Assembly (NCBI GenBank): GCA_001689515.1
Contig: LUJR01000029.1
Location: 1 to 8,982 of the forward strand
DNA: 8,982 nt
Direction: 5' to 3'
Origin: Bacteroidales bacterium M7
GTDB lineage: Bacteria > Bacteroidota > Bacteroidia > Bacteroidales > Muribaculaceae
Shown here piece after piece: positions 1-5,925 of this stretch (positions within the stretch are counted from its first letter, which is position 1; each line of letters starts with the position of its first letter). The translations under genes and the position numbers were made by a program. The notes under the pieces are model-generated. The model searched no databases. It saw nothing but the letters and a program-made list of their open reading frames with translations, and was not told the DNA's origin.

Positions 1-27
1 CTAAACACAGCCTTTTTACCATGCGCC
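1..27. repeat. Left copy of 27-bp terminal inverted repeat
   Basis: These bases are the exact reverse complement of 8955-8981, and the match stops abruptly at base 28. Both copies lie at the extreme ends of the window, so they bracket every gene. Possible roles are the end of a mobile element, the crossover site of an invertible segment, or a break point in assembly. Each copy contains an ATGCGCC reading inward and ATGGTAAAAAG reading outward. The repeat is seen directly; its role is inferred. Confidence 0.9.
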
Positions 28-81
28 AACACAACACTACCCATCATCTTTGACGCATAGGATAGTAGTAGAGGAAGCAAT

Positions 82-120
82 CAAAAAGAAGCGAAGCCTC
101 CACGGATGCGGAAGCCTCGC
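82..120 (-). terminator. Rho-independent terminator of the cargo operon
   Basis: On the minus strand, bases 120-91 form a 13-bp stem with a 4-base loop (AUCC), followed by UUCUUUUU. Three of the pairs are G.U wobbles on the minus strand and would be A.C mismatches on the plus strand, so the structure only works as minus-strand RNA. It lies downstream of the last lipoprotein gene and is the natural end of the four-gene cargo transcript. Confidence 0.85.
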
Positions 121-281
121 CTTGTCAGTTCTGAATGATTGTTTAGGTTTGTCCCGTAAGGGGTGCCGGGGGGGGTAACAGGTCGCCCTCTCTGTGGCGC
201 AGGGGTGCGAGTCAGAAAAATTTTTTATTCCAAAATTTCTACATCGCCAACACCTCGCACATAAGGTGGTTGGTTGTGGAA
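121..281. other. Gene-free 3' region with GC-rich block and inverted repeat
   Basis: No credible gene is seen here; the longest minus-strand reading frames are a few codons. Bases 148-213 are clearly richer in G and C than the surroundings and contain a run of eight G at 168-175, a small CCC-GTAA-GGG hairpin (153-162) and a CGCC/GGCG pair further on. A 7-bp inverted repeat, GTGCGAG at 205-211 and CTCGCAC at 254-260, encloses an A/T-rich stretch. This could be a 3' UTR structure or a cis-acting site of the element (recombination, transfer or packaging). Nothing in the sequence decides between these. Confidence 0.4.
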
Positions 282-734
282 TTACTTCCCCTCATTGTCA
301 CTTGGCAGGATTAGAGATAATTCTTTTGTTGCTTTTATGAATTTGTTTTGAGCGTCTGAATAATTGTCCCCATGTTTGTTTCTTGATTCCAAATCCCCTA
401 TTTCATCGTTCATCTTTATTATCTCCAAAGAGGACATCATATCAATCTCAGCTTGACGCATTTCTTTTACGAGGCTAAAATACTCGTTGTTGTCCTCTCT
501 ATTTTTCAACAGGTTATCGTATAGCGGAATTATTTTGCTATTTATAGAGTCAATTACGGCTTGTTGTGCTTTGTATTCAATATCATCATATATGTTACCA
601 AATTGGCGAGCACATTCACTCATCAACTCCAACGACAAATGATTGAATTGTCTAATCTCATCCTCGTATTGTACTTTTGAGTTGCATCCTACCATTAAAA
701 TGGCGAGCAACATCATTGCGACAAAATTTTTCAT
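282..734 (-). CDS. Small helical lipoprotein, unknown function
   Basis: A 150-aa protein with a clear lipoprotein signal: MK, then a hydrophobic stretch (residues 4-15), then a lipobox M-V-G-C with the lipidated cysteine at 17. It should be exported and anchored in the envelope. After the cysteine come N-S-K and then acidic residues (YEDE). The mature part is charged and looks almost entirely alpha-helical, with no recognisable enzyme motif. It is the last gene of the cargo operon, 40 nt after the previous gene and just before the terminator at 82-120. I do not recognise the family. Small lipoproteins on phages and islands are sometimes surface or superinfection-exclusion factors, but that is only context-based inference here. 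Confidence 0.8.
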   Translation of the reverse strand: MKNFVAMMLLAILMVGCNSKVQYEDEIRQFNHLSLELMSECARQFGNIYDDIEYKAQQAVIDSINSKIIPLYDNLLKNREDNNEYFSLVKEMRQAEIDMMSSLEIIKMNDEIGDLESRNKHGDNYSDAQNKFIKATKELSLILPSDNEGK

Positions 735-774
735 TATGTTGTAGACGTTAGTTGTAATATAAGTTTTAGGACTA

Positions 775-1191
775 TTACATATAACTCATTAGAGAGATTA
801 ACTCTTTTTCAACCATTGGCTTATAGCTTTTAGTATAGACACTATCTTTCGCCAATGCTCTCGCTGCGCTGTATGGTGTACTGCCAGCCGAAACATTATC
901 AACTCGTTCCTTGCCATCTATCGTATAGATGTATTCAAACACGTTTCTTGCCATTCCTCCAAGACTATTATTTGCGGTAACTTGGCAACTAAGGACTATC
1001 ACATTATCAGACTCAAACTCAACGGTTACATTATTTAATTCAGCGTCACGTTTATCTATCAGAGAATTTAACACAGCATCTTTAATTTTCTCGTGTGCTA
1101 TGGTTCGTATATTTTGAGATTGACTATCGTCTTGTTTGCACCCAAACAACATCGGGAGCAACATCAGTATCATTGCCAGTAACTGTTTCAT
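775..1191 (-). CDS. Small lipoprotein, probably surface-exposed, unknown function
   Basis: A 138-aa protein with a lipoprotein signal peptide (hydrophobic residues 4-16) and lipobox L-F-G-C, cysteine 18. The cysteine is followed by K-Q-D-D. Acidic residues just after the lipid cysteine are typical of the Bacteroidetes lipoprotein export signal that sends proteins to the outer face of the outer membrane, so surface display is plausible. Residues 30-95 alternate in a way that suggests beta-strands, and the C-terminus is helical. No known domain is recognised. It sits 40 nt before the other lipoprotein gene and 30 nt after the membrane-anchored protein, so the genes are very probably cotranscribed. 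Confidence 0.78.
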   Translation of the reverse strand: MKQLLAMILMLLPMLFGCKQDDSQSQNIRTIAHEKIKDAVLNSLIDKRDAELNNVTVEFESDNVIVLSCQVTANNSLGGMARNVFEYIYTIDGKERVDNVSAGSTPYSAARALAKDSVYTKSYKPMVEKELISLMSYM

Positions 1192-1221
1192 ATTGATGTG
1201 ATTGTTAGTGTCAGATTTGTA

Positions 1222-1872
1222 TTATGCCTTATTTCTTTCAATAATGACATTCATAGCCCCTGCGAGTTTTTGCGCAGTTGACGCATCATTGCCTATATTT
1301 AGCGATATGGTTGGCTCTTGTAGATTATTCACGTTGATATAGAGCGTGTATTTATGTGTCGTCGTAGTTTGACTTGTAGCGTTATCCGAGACATTCTTCT
1401 TTGCCGTAGCCGCTCCCGCGACTGCGCCCAATCCTCCCGTCAGAACTCCACCGACAACTGCACGGCCAACCATACTGCTCGTTGAAGTCTTTGCCGTTCC
1501 CGTTGAGGTTGTAATTGTTTCACTTGTAGTATCATCAACTAATGAAAAGCCTAATATGTCCGAAAATTTATATTCAGTCGAGTTTATTAATACTACTTGC
1601 GTTCCCTCAAAAAACATAACATGATTCCCAATGTCATATTCCCCATAATCTCCCAAGTCAATGTCTAAACCGCATTGACCTAAACGCTCTATAATTTTAT
1701 CTCGTTGTCCATTAAATTCTGATTCTTGTTCCTCCTGCCACTTAATCCTATTTCTAATTCGGACTCTTTCTTGCTCCTCCTCTTCCTGCTCTTTCTTTTT
1801 GTCATGCCTACGGACAAGCACAATTGTAACTACCAATAGAGCAATGATTAGTATTTGGATAACTGCGTTCAT
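1222..1872 (-). CDS. Membrane-anchored protein with charged coiled coil and glycine-zipper segment
   Basis: A 216-aa protein. Residues 3-21 form one N-terminal membrane helix, followed by RRHDKKK, so most of the protein is predicted to be cytoplasmic. Residues 24-55 are a very charged, probably coiled-coil helix. Residues 75-115 look like a beta-rich fold, perhaps PH-like. Residues 131-158 are a Gly/Ala-rich stretch (VGGVLTGGLGAVAGAA) of the glycine-zipper type, able to pack as or into a membrane helix. The C-terminal 45 residues return to beta and then helix. Proteins of this build occur in phages and accessory regions, but I cannot name the function. The gene starts 40 nt after the preceding one in the cargo operon. 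Its leader shares the string GACACTAA with the leader of the next gene. Confidence 0.75.
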   Translation of the reverse strand: MNAVIQILIIALLVVTIVLVRRHDKKKEQEEEEQERVRIRNRIKWQEEQESEFNGQRDKIIERLGQCGLDIDLGDYGEYDIGNHVMFFEGTQVVLINSTEYKFSDILGFSLVDDTTSETITTSTGTAKTSTSSMVGRAVVGGVLTGGLGAVAGAATAKKNVSDNATSQTTTTHKYTLYINVNNLQEPTISLNIGNDASTAQKLAGAMNVIIERNKA

Positions 1873-1912
1873 GTTTATTAGTGTCGGTTATAATGATTAG
1901 ATAGATTTGTCA

Positions 1913-2182
1913 TTATTCATCAAGATACTTATAGGCAGCTTTCACAATGGCAGAAAATCCAAACAGGAACACCGAGGAAGCAATTATGCCAAGTCCATAT
2001 TTCCAAGAGCCGTTTTCAATATCACTGAAAAGGCCGAGTATACCTGCTGGTAAAGCAAGCCACGCAATGATTTTGATTGCGGCTGGAACTATGAATGATT
2101 CGCTGCTATTCTCTCTATATCGCTTACCTTGATACGGTTTTGAGTAATAATCGGTAAGTGGTGTTTTCTGTTCATTTTCCAT
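1913..2182 (-). CDS. Two-helix small membrane protein, first gene of the cargo operon
   Basis: An 89-aa protein with a polar, Tyr/Lys-rich N-terminus (residues 1-28) and two predicted membrane helices, about 30-50 and 58-82, separated by a short acidic loop (SDIENGSW). It has no signal peptide or enzyme motif. It is the first gene after the structured RNA region at 2227-2414 and is followed by three more envelope-related genes at 30-40 nt spacing. The clustering of four small membrane or lipoprotein genes suggests one envelope-directed role, but the family is not recognised. Confidence 0.7.
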   Translation of the reverse strand: MENEQKTPLTDYYSKPYQGKRYRENSSESFIVPAAIKIIAWLALPAGILGLFSDIENGSWKYGLGIIASSVFLFGFSAIVKAAYKYLDE

Positions 2183-2225
2183 TGTCAGAATGAATTATAT
2201 GTTAATACTGTGCGCACTTGCCCAT

Positions 2226-2255
2226 AAAACAAAAGCGCAGACTTTCGCCATACGC
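2226..2255 (-). terminator. Intrinsic terminator or attenuator at the 3' end of the structured RNA
   Basis: On the minus strand, bases 2255-2235 fold as GCGUA/UGCGC plus GGC/GUC capped by a GAAA tetraloop, with one bulged U. UUUUGUUUU follows at once (2234-2226). The stem uses U.G and G.U wobbles that exist only on the minus strand. Its 5' arm (GCG at 2255-2253) is also part of the long-range helix of the structured RNA, so the two pairings compete. The site could be a plain terminator of a small RNA or a regulated attenuator in front of the cargo operon. Confidence 0.65.
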
Positions 2256-2410
2256 CTCTTGGCTCACCACAAGCCTTAATACACTATGAGAAAGCCCGCG
2301 CCGTAAGGCACGTTCTCAATGTGTATTGTTTAGCTCGTTACATTCCGAGGTGGTGATTCAGAGGCGCATTGAGCTAATATGTAAGGGTGCAATACCTCAA
2401 AGGAATACTG
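2227..2410 (-). ncRNA. Candidate structured RNA, possibly pseudoknotted
   Basis: This gene-free stretch follows a near-perfect promoter and holds nested and crossing inverted repeats on the minus strand. Listed 5' to 3': a hairpin at 2414-2386; helix A, TTAGCTC (2377-2371) with GAGCTAA (2336-2330); helix B, 2366-2350 with 2270-2253 (7 bp, small internal loop, 7 bp); helix C, 2327-2313 with 2292-2278 (7 bp, two mismatches, 6 bp), capped by CGUGCC-UUAC-GGCGCG; and a terminator-like hairpin. A and B cross, giving a pseudoknot or alternative folds. Several pairs are wobbles only on the minus strand. I cannot assign it to a named RNA family by eye. It may be an independent small RNA or the leader of the membrane and lipoprotein operon. 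Confidence 0.7.
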
Positions 2411-2415
2411 CACCG

Positions 2416-2446
2416 CAAATTTAGTCATATTTCGCCGATTGGCAAA
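2416..2446 (-). promoter_or_regulatory. Bacteroidetes-type promoter for the structured RNA and cargo operon
   Basis: On the minus strand TTTG (2446-2443) is followed after exactly 19 bases by TAAATTTG (2423-2416). This fits the -33 TTTG / -7 TAnnTTTG promoter of Bacteroidetes with its usual spacing. Transcription would start near 2410. A hairpin-forming inverted repeat (2386-2391 with 2409-2414) overlaps the start and could also serve as an operator. Confidence 0.8.
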
Positions 2447-2492
2447 GTCTTTGCAAGTTGATTGTTAGCAAATGTGTTGTATAACATATCCC

Positions 2493-2528
2493 GAAAACAA
2501 GACAAGCCGCTACCACGAGGGGGCGGCT
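2493..2528 (-). terminator. Terminator after the terminase-small-like gene
   Basis: On the minus strand AGCCGC (2528-2523) pairs with GCGGCT (2510-2505), enclosing a C-rich/GG-containing loop that can pair further. The tail is T-rich (TGTCTTGTTTT). It lies 15 bases after the stop codon at 2543 and before the next promoter, so it separates the replication unit from the structured RNA and cargo unit. Confidence 0.65.
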
Positions 2529-2542
2529 CATCTGAATGTACA

Positions 2543-2953
2543 TCAAGGGATGGTGTTGAATTTCAGTTTTTCTTCAAGGCGGAGGTCGTAGAGGGCTTGC
2601 AGATACTCGCTCACCCATTCTTCCTGACTTCGGCGAGTAGCCATCGCCGCAACTGAATTTCGGCTCGCTTTGGTTTGCGGATAAGCGGTAAGGAACGCAT
2701 CGACCTTGCTCATCCCCATCCATATCATAAGACAAAACACCACATCTGCACGGTTCATCTTCTTGGACAAAGGAATCTTGGCAGGGTATTTCGCCAACTC
2801 CCACGAAATCTGCCACGCAGGTTTATCTTGGCTTTTTCTATGCTTGGACTTCATAAAAATAAAAATTGGACTTGTTGTTGTTGACTGTTCAAACATTGAC
2901 AATAGCCAGCAAATTTCTTGACTTTTCGTGCGACATCTGCTGACTATCGCCAT
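2543..2953 (-). CDS. Small protein resembling a phage terminase small subunit
   Basis: The open frame gives 136 aa. A likelier start is Met34 at 2854 (MKSKHRKS...), giving 103 aa, because the first 33 residues look like non-coding translation and the basic start is more natural. Residues 66-121 hold the informative part: a helix, then MSKVDAFLTAYPQTKAS, then NSVAAMATRRSQEEWVSEYL. This follows the pattern of small terminase N-termini (K-x-x-A-x-x-x-A-Y-P, then A-x-x-x-x-R, then V-x-x-Y-L), where a helix-turn-helix binds the packaging site. There is no large terminase in the window. If the likeness holds, the protein could redirect a helper phage's packaging, as TerS does in staphylococcal islands. 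It may instead be an unrelated DNA-binding protein. It is the last gene of the replication operon. Confidence 0.55.
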   Translation of the reverse strand: MAIVSRCRTKSQEICWLLSMFEQSTTTSPIFIFMKSKHRKSQDKPAWQISWELAKYPAKIPLSKKMNRADVVFCLMIWMGMSKVDAFLTAYPQTKASRNSVAAMATRRSQEEWVSEYLQALYDLRLEEKLKFNTIP

Positions 2954-2966
2954 GCTTTTTATTACA

Positions 2967-3212
2967 TCAGTTGAGATTTAGCGGCATCCGCAAAGGTGAA
3001 TCCCAATCATCTACTCGCAGCCATTCGGGAATCGGCATAGAGGGGTCATGCTCCGCAATGAAAGCCTTTAACTCGTTGAGGTCGGCATAGCCGTTGGCTT
3101 GCGCCAGTGCATTGTCAACTTTCATCTGAATCTCGCCGCTGGCCAAGTTCTGCCGGAACTGAATCGGATAGCGGCCGGCGTACATCATCGTGTGATATTT
3201 CCACATAGTCAT
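2967..3212 (-). CDS. Hypothetical 81-aa protein downstream of the primase
   Basis: An 81-aa soluble protein starting 12 nt after the primase-like gene stops, so almost surely cotranscribed. An alternative start is Met3. It is aromatic at the N-terminus (WKYHTMMYAGRYPIQF), then amphipathic helical (residues 25-52), and ends in a Pro/Trp-rich tail (MPIPEWLRVDDWDSP). It has no membrane segment, metal site or enzyme motif. I do not recognise the family. Its position between primase and terminase-small-like genes suggests a helper of replication or packaging, which is context only. Confidence 0.65.
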   Translation of the reverse strand: MTMWKYHTMMYAGRYPIQFRQNLASGEIQMKVDNALAQANGYADLNELKAFIAEHDPSMPIPEWLRVDDWDSPLRMPLNLN

Positions 3213-3224
3213 ATCATATTAGGG

Positions 3225-4328
3225 TTAAACAATTTTCCATTGACCGTGATAGCCATAACAAGTGCATATCAAGTTCCATATCTCTTTGCCATCGGCAACA
3301 TATCGCAGTATGCAATCATCGAAACCGTCACCATCGTTTATCTCGCAGTCAACCTTATGAGGGTGTAAATTCCGTTCCATAACCGTACTGATATAAACTT
3401 CTTGGCAAAACCCTTTCAACTTTTCGCCCTGTGCTTTCCATTCATTGAATTTCCCTGCATCGGGGAATAGTACGACTTTACGATTTCTAAGCACTTGGAT
3501 TTTGTTGTTGGGATTACGCTTTGCCTCAAAGGTCGGATTAAGGTTGCCGCATCCCGAAGTCGCCATTGGAATGAATGTAAATGGTGCGCCTCCCCACATC
3601 AAAGCTATTGCGACAATAACCGCTGCCTTTTCTGATTCAAAAAGCCAAATGGGAGGGTGAAACTCGTCGTCTATATTCAATCTGCGTCTTTCTGCGTTGT
3701 TGAGGTCGGCATGGTGTTCCGCTTCAACAATAAGGTGGCTACCGAAATAACATTGCTCCAGATTGAAATTTGGGTATCGGTCGGATAGAATCGAATGAAC
3801 GTAATTGTTCTGTGTGTGGATTCTCTTGCCGTTGGTAGCATTGTAGCCCATCACTTTGCCTGTCCTTATTCTGCCGTATTGGTCTATCTGCCAATAGACT
3901 GTTGCGCCTCCCCATTTGGTCGAAGTGCCAATGGCATACCGTTCTACCACCTTATTCACAATCTCTGACCCTGCAACCTCATCAAAGACTGAATGTAGGA
4001 ATCTAACAAAGGGATTGCGCTCATATCCTCGTAGGGAATTGAGCATATCTTTCGCATTGATATAACTCGGAGGCTTTGGCTGTTGGCGTTGAGATTTCCC
4101 CATTCGCGGAGAATATAGGGAAGTCAACGATTGATGATTCTTGAAATATTCTCTCGGTGGCACATGGACACCGCATTTGTCGGCTCTGTCGCATTTTCCA
4201 CACTCGCCGTCAGCCACAGGTGTGCCGTCAGAATAAAGGTAGTTGACGAATGTACGTTTGCCACAATAGGCGCATACAGTCTTGCCTCTATGAGCTAATT
4301 GGAGTGTATCGTATCTGTATTTTCTCAT
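3225..4328 (-). CDS. Zinc-finger, TOPRIM-like primase of a mobile element (DUF6371-type)
   Basis: A 367-aa protein. The N-terminus has a zinc-ribbon-like site: C19-x2-C22, then C43-x2-C46, with C52 and H55 close by. A linker rich in Gln and Pro (78-90) leads to the main domain (about 95-360). There, ESEKAA (231-236), LFPDAG (287-292) and an acidic DGDGFDD (332-338) match the Glu and Asp motifs of a TOPRIM fold, as in phage and plasmid primases. Proteins of this build are common beside RepA-like ATPases on Bacteroidales elements and are often labelled DUF6371. It probably makes primers for the element's own replication. It lies 78 nt after the ATPase gene, with the GTTCA array in the gap. Primase activity is inferred from motifs. 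Confidence 0.75.
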   Translation of the reverse strand: MRKYRYDTLQLAHRGKTVCAYCGKRTFVNYLYSDGTPVADGECGKCDRADKCGVHVPPREYFKNHQSLTSLYSPRMGKSQRQQPKPPSYINAKDMLNSLRGYERNPFVRFLHSVFDEVAGSEIVNKVVERYAIGTSTKWGGATVYWQIDQYGRIRTGKVMGYNATNGKRIHTQNNYVHSILSDRYPNFNLEQCYFGSHLIVEAEHHADLNNAERRRLNIDDEFHPPIWLFESEKAAVIVAIALMWGGAPFTFIPMATSGCGNLNPTFEAKRNPNNKIQVLRNRKVVLFPDAGKFNEWKAQGEKLKGFCQEVYISTVMERNLHPHKVDCEINDGDGFDDCILRYVADGKEIWNLICTCYGYHGQWKIV

Positions 4329-4341
4329 ATTGTCTTGGCTC

Positions 4342-4391
4342 GTTCACTCCGTTCATCTGTTCACGCGCTTGAACGCATGAACAAAATGAAC
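4342..4391. repeat. Mirror-symmetric array of six GTTCA boxes
   Basis: Three GTTCA boxes (4342, 4351, 4359) are followed by three inverted copies, TGAAC (4370, 4378, 4387). The spacings are 9 and 8 on the left and 8 and 9 on the right, so all three pairs share the centre 4366.5. It lies in the gap between the ATPase and primase genes. It could be an iteron-like origin bound by the ATPase or a partner, or an intercistronic RNA hairpin. Three of its six imperfect positions are wobble pairs on the minus strand and one on the plus strand, which leans slightly towards an mRNA structure. Confidence 0.7.
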
Positions 4392-4406
4392 AAAGCTACT
4401 CGGATT

Positions 4407-5393
4407 TTACAGGTGCAACAGTTTATTTACTTTACCAACACTGATATTCAATAACTTGGCTATTTCACGTTGAGATTTACCCTGCTGTTGGTATTGCTTG
4501 GCTTGCTCTATAAGTTCCGATTGGTCGTTATCCGACATCTCTTTAAGGTGTTCTTTCTCGGTGGCATAGCCAATATTATTGAAATGCAGAAAAGCGTTCT
4601 CCTTGACGATTTCCGCCACAATCACATTGTCTTTGTCATATTCAAAAGCACCTGCACGGACTTTAAGTTGCTTGATATAGCGGAGGTTGGTATCTTTGGC
4701 ACTCAATCCGATTGCAAAGACGCTATCAAAAAAGTTAAACAACTTCTTTGAGCCAGCAAGGTCGTTTTGAGTGATTGGACTTGCCATTGACCGTTTCGGC
4801 GTGTGCGCCAACACCAATATGCTCCATCCATGCTTGTTTTTCAGTCGCATCAGATTCATCATTAGTAGTGCCGCCGCATCCCCTTTCTCGCTCGCATTGC
4901 ATACATATGTGAGATTGTCGATAATTAGATTCTTGATTTCGAGGGCTAATGCCGCCTGTTCTATGTCGGCCACGACATTATCCTCAAAACTGCCATCCAT
5001 CACACACTCGCTGTATGCGTCGGTGTCTATCTCCGCTCGTTTAAGATTGTCGGGGAACTTGTGAAAGTTGCCGTTATCATCGGAATAGCGTAACTGAAAC
5101 TGTTTGTCGCTCAACTCAAAATCAAAGTAAAGCACAGGTTGAGTTTCTGCTATCTTATTGGCAATCTGCACGGCATAGATTGACTTGCCTAAATTGCTGT
5201 CGGCAAACAGACAGCACACCTCTCCCTCATACCATAGCGACATCCATAGTTTATTTGGGTCGGGTCGCATAGCCGCCTCCTCTCGCCATTGATTAGCCGT
5301 CTTGACGCAAAGCATCCCGATTTTGGATTTATCCACCTCCGGCTCTGTCGGATTGGTGACAAGCGATTGTAGTTTTTCTAATTCCTCGCTCAT
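4407..5393 (-). CDS. RepA-like AAA/RecA-fold ATPase with C-terminal HTH
   Basis: A 328-aa protein. The RecA-type ATPase core spans about residues 45-275: a P-loop ADSNLGKS (64-71), YFDFELSD (89-96) carrying the likely catalytic Glu93, a Walker B strand NLIIDN (155-160), and VLAHTPK (194-200) in the motif-3 region. This resembles plasmid RepA-type hexameric helicases. The P-loop begins with Ala where Gly is usual. Residues 305-327 (GKSQREIAKLLNISVGKVNK) form a clear helix-turn-helix, so the protein can probably bind DNA, perhaps to recognise the element's origin. Its ATG overlaps the stop of the upstream 51-aa gene (ATGA), which suggests translational coupling. Its role is likely helicase or initiator in autonomous replication of the excised element. 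Confidence 0.8.
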   Translation of the reverse strand: MSEELEKLQSLVTNPTEPEVDKSKIGMLCVKTANQWREEAAMRPDPNKLWMSLWYEGEVCCLFADSNLGKSIYAVQIANKIAETQPVLYFDFELSDKQFQLRYSDDNGNFHKFPDNLKRAEIDTDAYSECVMDGSFEDNVVADIEQAALALEIKNLIIDNLTYVCNASEKGDAAALLMMNLMRLKNKHGWSILVLAHTPKRSMASPITQNDLAGSKKLFNFFDSVFAIGLSAKDTNLRYIKQLKVRAGAFEYDKDNVIVAEIVKENAFLHFNNIGYATEKEHLKEMSDNDQSELIEQAKQYQQQGKSQREIAKLLNISVGKVNKLLHL

Positions 5394-5545
5394 GGCTTAT
5401 CCGATTTTACAGGGTTGATATTCTGCTCATTCGCTTGCGCAGGTCGCTGATTTTGGCTATCTTTACACTTGGAAAGCATATCAAGATAACCTGCCACAGT
5501 TATATGGTTGCCCTGCACATTTCGATGTGTGGGGTATCTTTTCAT
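5390..5545 (-). CDS. 51-aa protein coupled to excisionase and ATPase genes
   Basis: A short frame starting MKRYPTHRNVQGNHITVAGY and ending PVKSDKP, then TGA. Its ATG overlaps the stop of the excisionase gene (ATGA at 5545-5542), and its own stop overlaps the ATG of the ATPase (ATGA at 5393-5390). It therefore exactly fills the gap and keeps a frame of 51 codons. The product is small, basic and polar, without membrane or metal motifs. The double overlap is good evidence that it is translated. Function is unknown; a replication accessory or small regulator is possible, or simply a coupling device for the ATPase. Confidence 0.7.
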   Translation of the reverse strand: MKRYPTHRNVQGNHITVAGYLDMLSKCKDSQNQRPAQANEQNINPVKSDKP

Positions 5546-5832
5546 CGCTTACCCCCTTTCATGCAGTATTGATTGGCTCGGTCGGCTATCTCGGTGGAGG
5601 TGGCAATGCGATTACTTTGTAGCCATTCCTCCAACTCGGCGCGATTGAAATAGCACATTTTTCCCATAGGCTTGTAGTGCGGTATCTCGCCGCGCATTGT
5701 CAACTTGTAGAGGTAACTCTTGGAGATACCCATGTACTGTGCCGCCTCATCGGAAGTCAACACCGCTTTTGTGGTGAATATCGTGTTTGCCGTTATAAGG
5801 TCGGCAACCTCTTTCAAATTCTCTTGGCTCAT
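5542..5832 (-). CDS. xis: Excisionase-like MerR/HTH_17 DNA-binding protein
   Basis: A 96-aa protein. Residues 25-75 form a winged helix of the excisionase type: LTSDEAAQYMGISKSYLYKL (helix-turn-helix), then a wing around GEIPHYKPMGKMCYF, then the closing helix NRAELEEWLQSNRI. Such proteins bind near attachment sites and steer the integrase towards excision; some also act as regulators. The N-terminal 24 residues and the basic tail (KGGKR) are less conserved in type. It is the first gene of the replication operon, behind a promoter and a palindromic operator, so excision and replication appear to be switched on together. It could be mainly a transcription regulator. The symbol is by role, not by identity with a characterised gene. 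Confidence 0.75.
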   Translation of the reverse strand: MSQENLKEVADLITANTIFTTKAVLTSDEAAQYMGISKSYLYKLTMRGEIPHYKPMGKMCYFNRAELEEWLQSNRIATSTEIADRANQYCMKGGKR

Positions 5833-5906
5833 TATATTCGAGTTTAGAGGTTAATGAATAGAGGCGCAGTCTTTACACGTCTGCAATTTCTTTGCCTCAT
5901 TATCTC

Positions 5907-5921
5907 TGTTATCGGATAACA
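5907..5921. promoter_or_regulatory. Perfect 15-bp palindrome, likely operator
   Basis: TGTTATC-G-GATAACA is perfectly symmetric and lies 4 bases downstream of the -7 box of the excisionase promoter, over the expected transcription start. This is a typical place for a repressor to block the promoter. No classical phage-type repressor is encoded in the window, so the binding protein may be the excisionase-like protein, the 473-aa protein or a host/helper factor. Confidence 0.65.
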
Positions 5922-5925
5922 AGTG

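Noticed and set aside
24..253. CGCCAACAC at 24-32 and again at 245-253
   Set aside because: A 9-base match that also appears inside the ATPase gene near 4805; no pattern beyond chance.
2462..2656. Plus-strand frame starting in the non-coding gap
   Set aside because: It crosses the terminator hairpin and runs antisense into a better-supported gene, with no domain and no promoter seen.
2574..2816. Second minus-strand frame overlapping the terminase-small-like gene
   Set aside because: The 2543-2953 frame has the coherent helix and A-Y-P patterns and a longer reading frame; this one has low-complexity ends and no pattern.
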